Position numbers and translations under genes: made by a program
The notes under the pieces: generated by a model
Seen by the model: the letters and a program-made list of their open reading frames with translations, nothing else
What the model was told of the DNA's origin: nothing
The model's database searches: none
Shown here: one piece after another, positions 21,935-23,125 of the stretch
Numbering within the stretch: position 1 is the first letter of the stretch
Layout of the letters: the number at the start of each line of letters is the position of its first letter
DNA from: Competibacteraceae bacterium UBA3908
GTDB lineage: Bacteria; Pseudomonadota; Gammaproteobacteria; Competibacterales; Competibacteraceae
Direction: 5' to 3'
DNA: 23,125 nucleotides
Assembly (NCBI GenBank): GCA_002391525.1
Contig: DGFE01000231.1
Location: 1 to 23,125 of the forward strand

Positions 21935-22900
21935 ATGGAAAAAATTGTCTTTCTGGACCGCGCTACGCTCGCCCCCCAGATCCGTCTGCGCCGTCCCGGC
22001 TTTGCCCACGAGTACGTCGAATACGCGCGCACGCTTCCTGACGAGGTCGTCGCCCGCCTGCGCGGCGCCACCGTTGCGATAATCAACAAGGTGGTGCTGA
22101 ACGCCGAAGTGCTCGAACAATTACCGGACCTGCGGTTGATCGCGGTCGCCGCCACAGGCACGGACTGCATCGACAAGGCGGCTTGCCAGCGCCGGGGGAT
22201 CGCGGTGACCAACGTTCGCGGCTACGCCGTCAACACCGTCCCCGAGCATACCTTCGCGCTGATCCTCGCCCTGCGCCGAAACATCGTCGCCTTCCGCGAC
22301 GACGTGCTTGACGGAGAGTGGCAGAAATCCGGCCAGTTCTGCTTTTTCAACCATCCGATTCATGACCTGTGGGGCGCCCGCCTCGGCATCATCGGTGAGG
22401 GTATCCTGGGTCAACGCGTGGCGGAAATCGCCCGCGCCTTAGGCATGGTGCCGCTGTTTGCGGCCCACAAGGGCAAGACCGGCTTCGGCCCGCTTTACAC
22501 CCCGTGGCAGGAGGTGCTTGAAACCAGCGATATCATCACGCTGCACAGCCCGCTCACCACTCAAACCCGGGATATGATCGCGATGCCCGAGTTCCTTTCG
22601 ATGAAGCGCAAGCCGCTGTTGATCAACACAGCGCGGGGTGGCCTGGTCAACGAAGCTGATCTGATGCGGGCGCTGGATGATGGGCTCATCAGCGGCGCGG
22701 GCTTCGATGTGACGGTAGGAGAGCCGCCTGCTTTGGATAACCCCCTCATGCGCGTTGCGGGACGATCAAACGTCATCCTTACGCCACACATTGCCTGGGC
22801 TTCGGACGAGGCGCAGCAGACGTTGGCCGATCAATTGATCGACAACATCGAACATTTCGTTACCGGCGCACCGACGAATCTCGTTCGGGGGTTGTATTAA
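21935..22900 (+). CDS. D-2-hydroxyacid dehydrogenase, glycerate/hydroxypyruvate reductase-like
   Basis: NAD(P)-dependent dehydrogenase of 321 residues, the normal length. The catalytic triad is Arg234 (NTARGGLV), Glu263 (VGEPP) and His285 (TPHIAW); the nucleotide motif is GEGILG at 154-159. The N-terminus KIVFLDRATLAPQIRLRRPGF resembles HprA-like glycerate dehydrogenases, which interconvert hydroxypyruvate and D-glycerate. The residues after the second Rossmann strand are AAHKGK rather than acidic, which may favour NADPH. The ATG at 21935 has GGAAG upstream. As last gene of the operon it may process hydroxypyruvate, or oxidise or reduce another 2-hydroxy/2-keto acid made by the pathway. Confidence 0.9.
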   Translation: MEKIVFLDRATLAPQIRLRRPGFAHEYVEYARTLPDEVVARLRGATVAIINKVVLNAEVLEQLPDLRLIAVAATGTDCIDKAACQRRGIAVTNVRGYAVNTVPEHTFALILALRRNIVAFRDDVLDGEWQKSGQFCFFNHPIHDLWGARLGIIGEGILGQRVAEIARALGMVPLFAAHKGKTGFGPLYTPWQEVLETSDIITLHSPLTTQTRDMIAMPEFLSMKRKPLLINTARGGLVNEADLMRALDDGLISGAGFDVTVGEPPALDNPLMRVAGRSNVILTPHIAWASDEAQQTLADQLIDNIEHFVTGAPTNLVRGLY

Positions 22901-23014
22901 TCGCCCCCCAAGGGCGTATACAGCGGCCTATTGAGTTAAGCGGCACGCGGCGCGGCGTGATGGTCTGGCGCGTTGACTGGACTACAGATGGTTGGGAGTG
23001 GCGAGGGGGGCGGC

Positions 23015-23035
23015 GGCTGGAAAGGGTTTCCAGCC
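23015..23035. terminator. Terminator-like hairpin downstream of the TRAP/hydroxyacid operon
   Basis: GGCTGGAAA and its exact complement TTTCCAGCC flank a GGG loop, giving a nine-base perfect stem. It lies between the dehydrogenase stop (plus, 22900) and the end of a minus-strand gene (23053), so it could end both transcripts. No T-tract follows. Confidence 0.65.
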
Positions 23036-23052
23036 ACTTCGGGCAATGCGGC

Positions 23053-23125
23053 TCACTCGACCCGTCGCCACTGCTGGGCGCGCTTGATGAACATCCAGGA
23101 ACCGGTCACGTCCAGGGTTTTGCCG
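23053..23125 (-). CDS. C-terminal fragment of an unrecognised gene (cut by window edge)
   Basis: The minus strand has an open frame from the right edge to a TGA at 23055-23053, ending GKTLDVTGSWMFIKRAQQWRRVE. The hydrophobic-basic ending WMFIKRAQQWRRVE looks like the last strand of an NTF2/SnoaL-type small protein, but 24 residues are too few to assign a family. The frame is supported only by its convergent position beyond a hairpin. Confidence 0.4.
   Translation of the reverse strand, partial: GKTLDVTGSWMFIKRAQQWRRVE

Overview
This is a high-GC (about 65%) window with compact, frequently overlapping genes. It looks like a chromosomal segment of a denitrifying proteobacterium, most likely a gammaproteobacterium. 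The combination of nitric oxide respiration, a methylmalonyl-CoA decarboxylase pump and TRAP uptake would suit a wastewater denitrifier such as the Competibacteraceae, but that placement is an inference from gene content, not a phylogenetic result. I found no rRNA, tRNA, CRISPR array, insertion sequence or origin.

Block 1 (1-7753) concerns nitric oxide. A minus-strand operon runs norC, norB, norQ, a small membrane protein, a CcoG/NapH-like iron-sulfur membrane protein, a CopG-MazF-type toxin-antitoxin pair, and norD, which runs off the left edge. Divergent to it is a plus-strand operon of a hemerythrin-like protein, a DUF2249 protein and an NnrS-like polytopic membrane protein. An FNR/DNR-type palindrome (5723-5736) lies between the two operons and is placed so that it could control both. 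The toxin-antitoxin pair inside the respiratory operon, with its own promoter-like element and tight coupling to norD, is unusual.

Block 2 (7812-11492) is a minus-strand operon for a sodium-translocating decarboxylase: carboxyltransferase, OadG-like subunit, biotin carrier and OadB-like membrane subunit. The subunit set best fits methylmalonyl-CoA decarboxylase. It converges on block 1 at a perfect 24-bp palindrome.

Block 3 (11798-14008) holds housekeeping genes: a FabD-like malonyltransferase with a small overlapping hypothetical gene (minus strand), and divergent folD (plus strand).

Block 4 (14058-22900) is a self-contained carbohydrate-acid catabolic locus. A LysR regulator and a PdxA2-like dehydrogenase (minus strand) are divergent from a plus-strand operon of split transketolase (two genes), an SDR dehydrogenase, a complete DctP-DctQ-DctM TRAP transporter and a D-2-hydroxyacid dehydrogenase of the glycerate/hydroxypyruvate type. 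The set looks like import, oxidation, oxidative decarboxylation and two-carbon transfer for an unidentified hydroxy- or sugar acid. No sugar-acid kinase is present, and I cannot match the set to a pathway I know. It is the best candidate here for an undescribed system.

The right edge carries a terminator-like hairpin and the last codons of an unrecognised minus-strand gene. Several gene borders carry related CT-rich/AG-rich palindromes that look like a dispersed intergenic repeat family or terminators.
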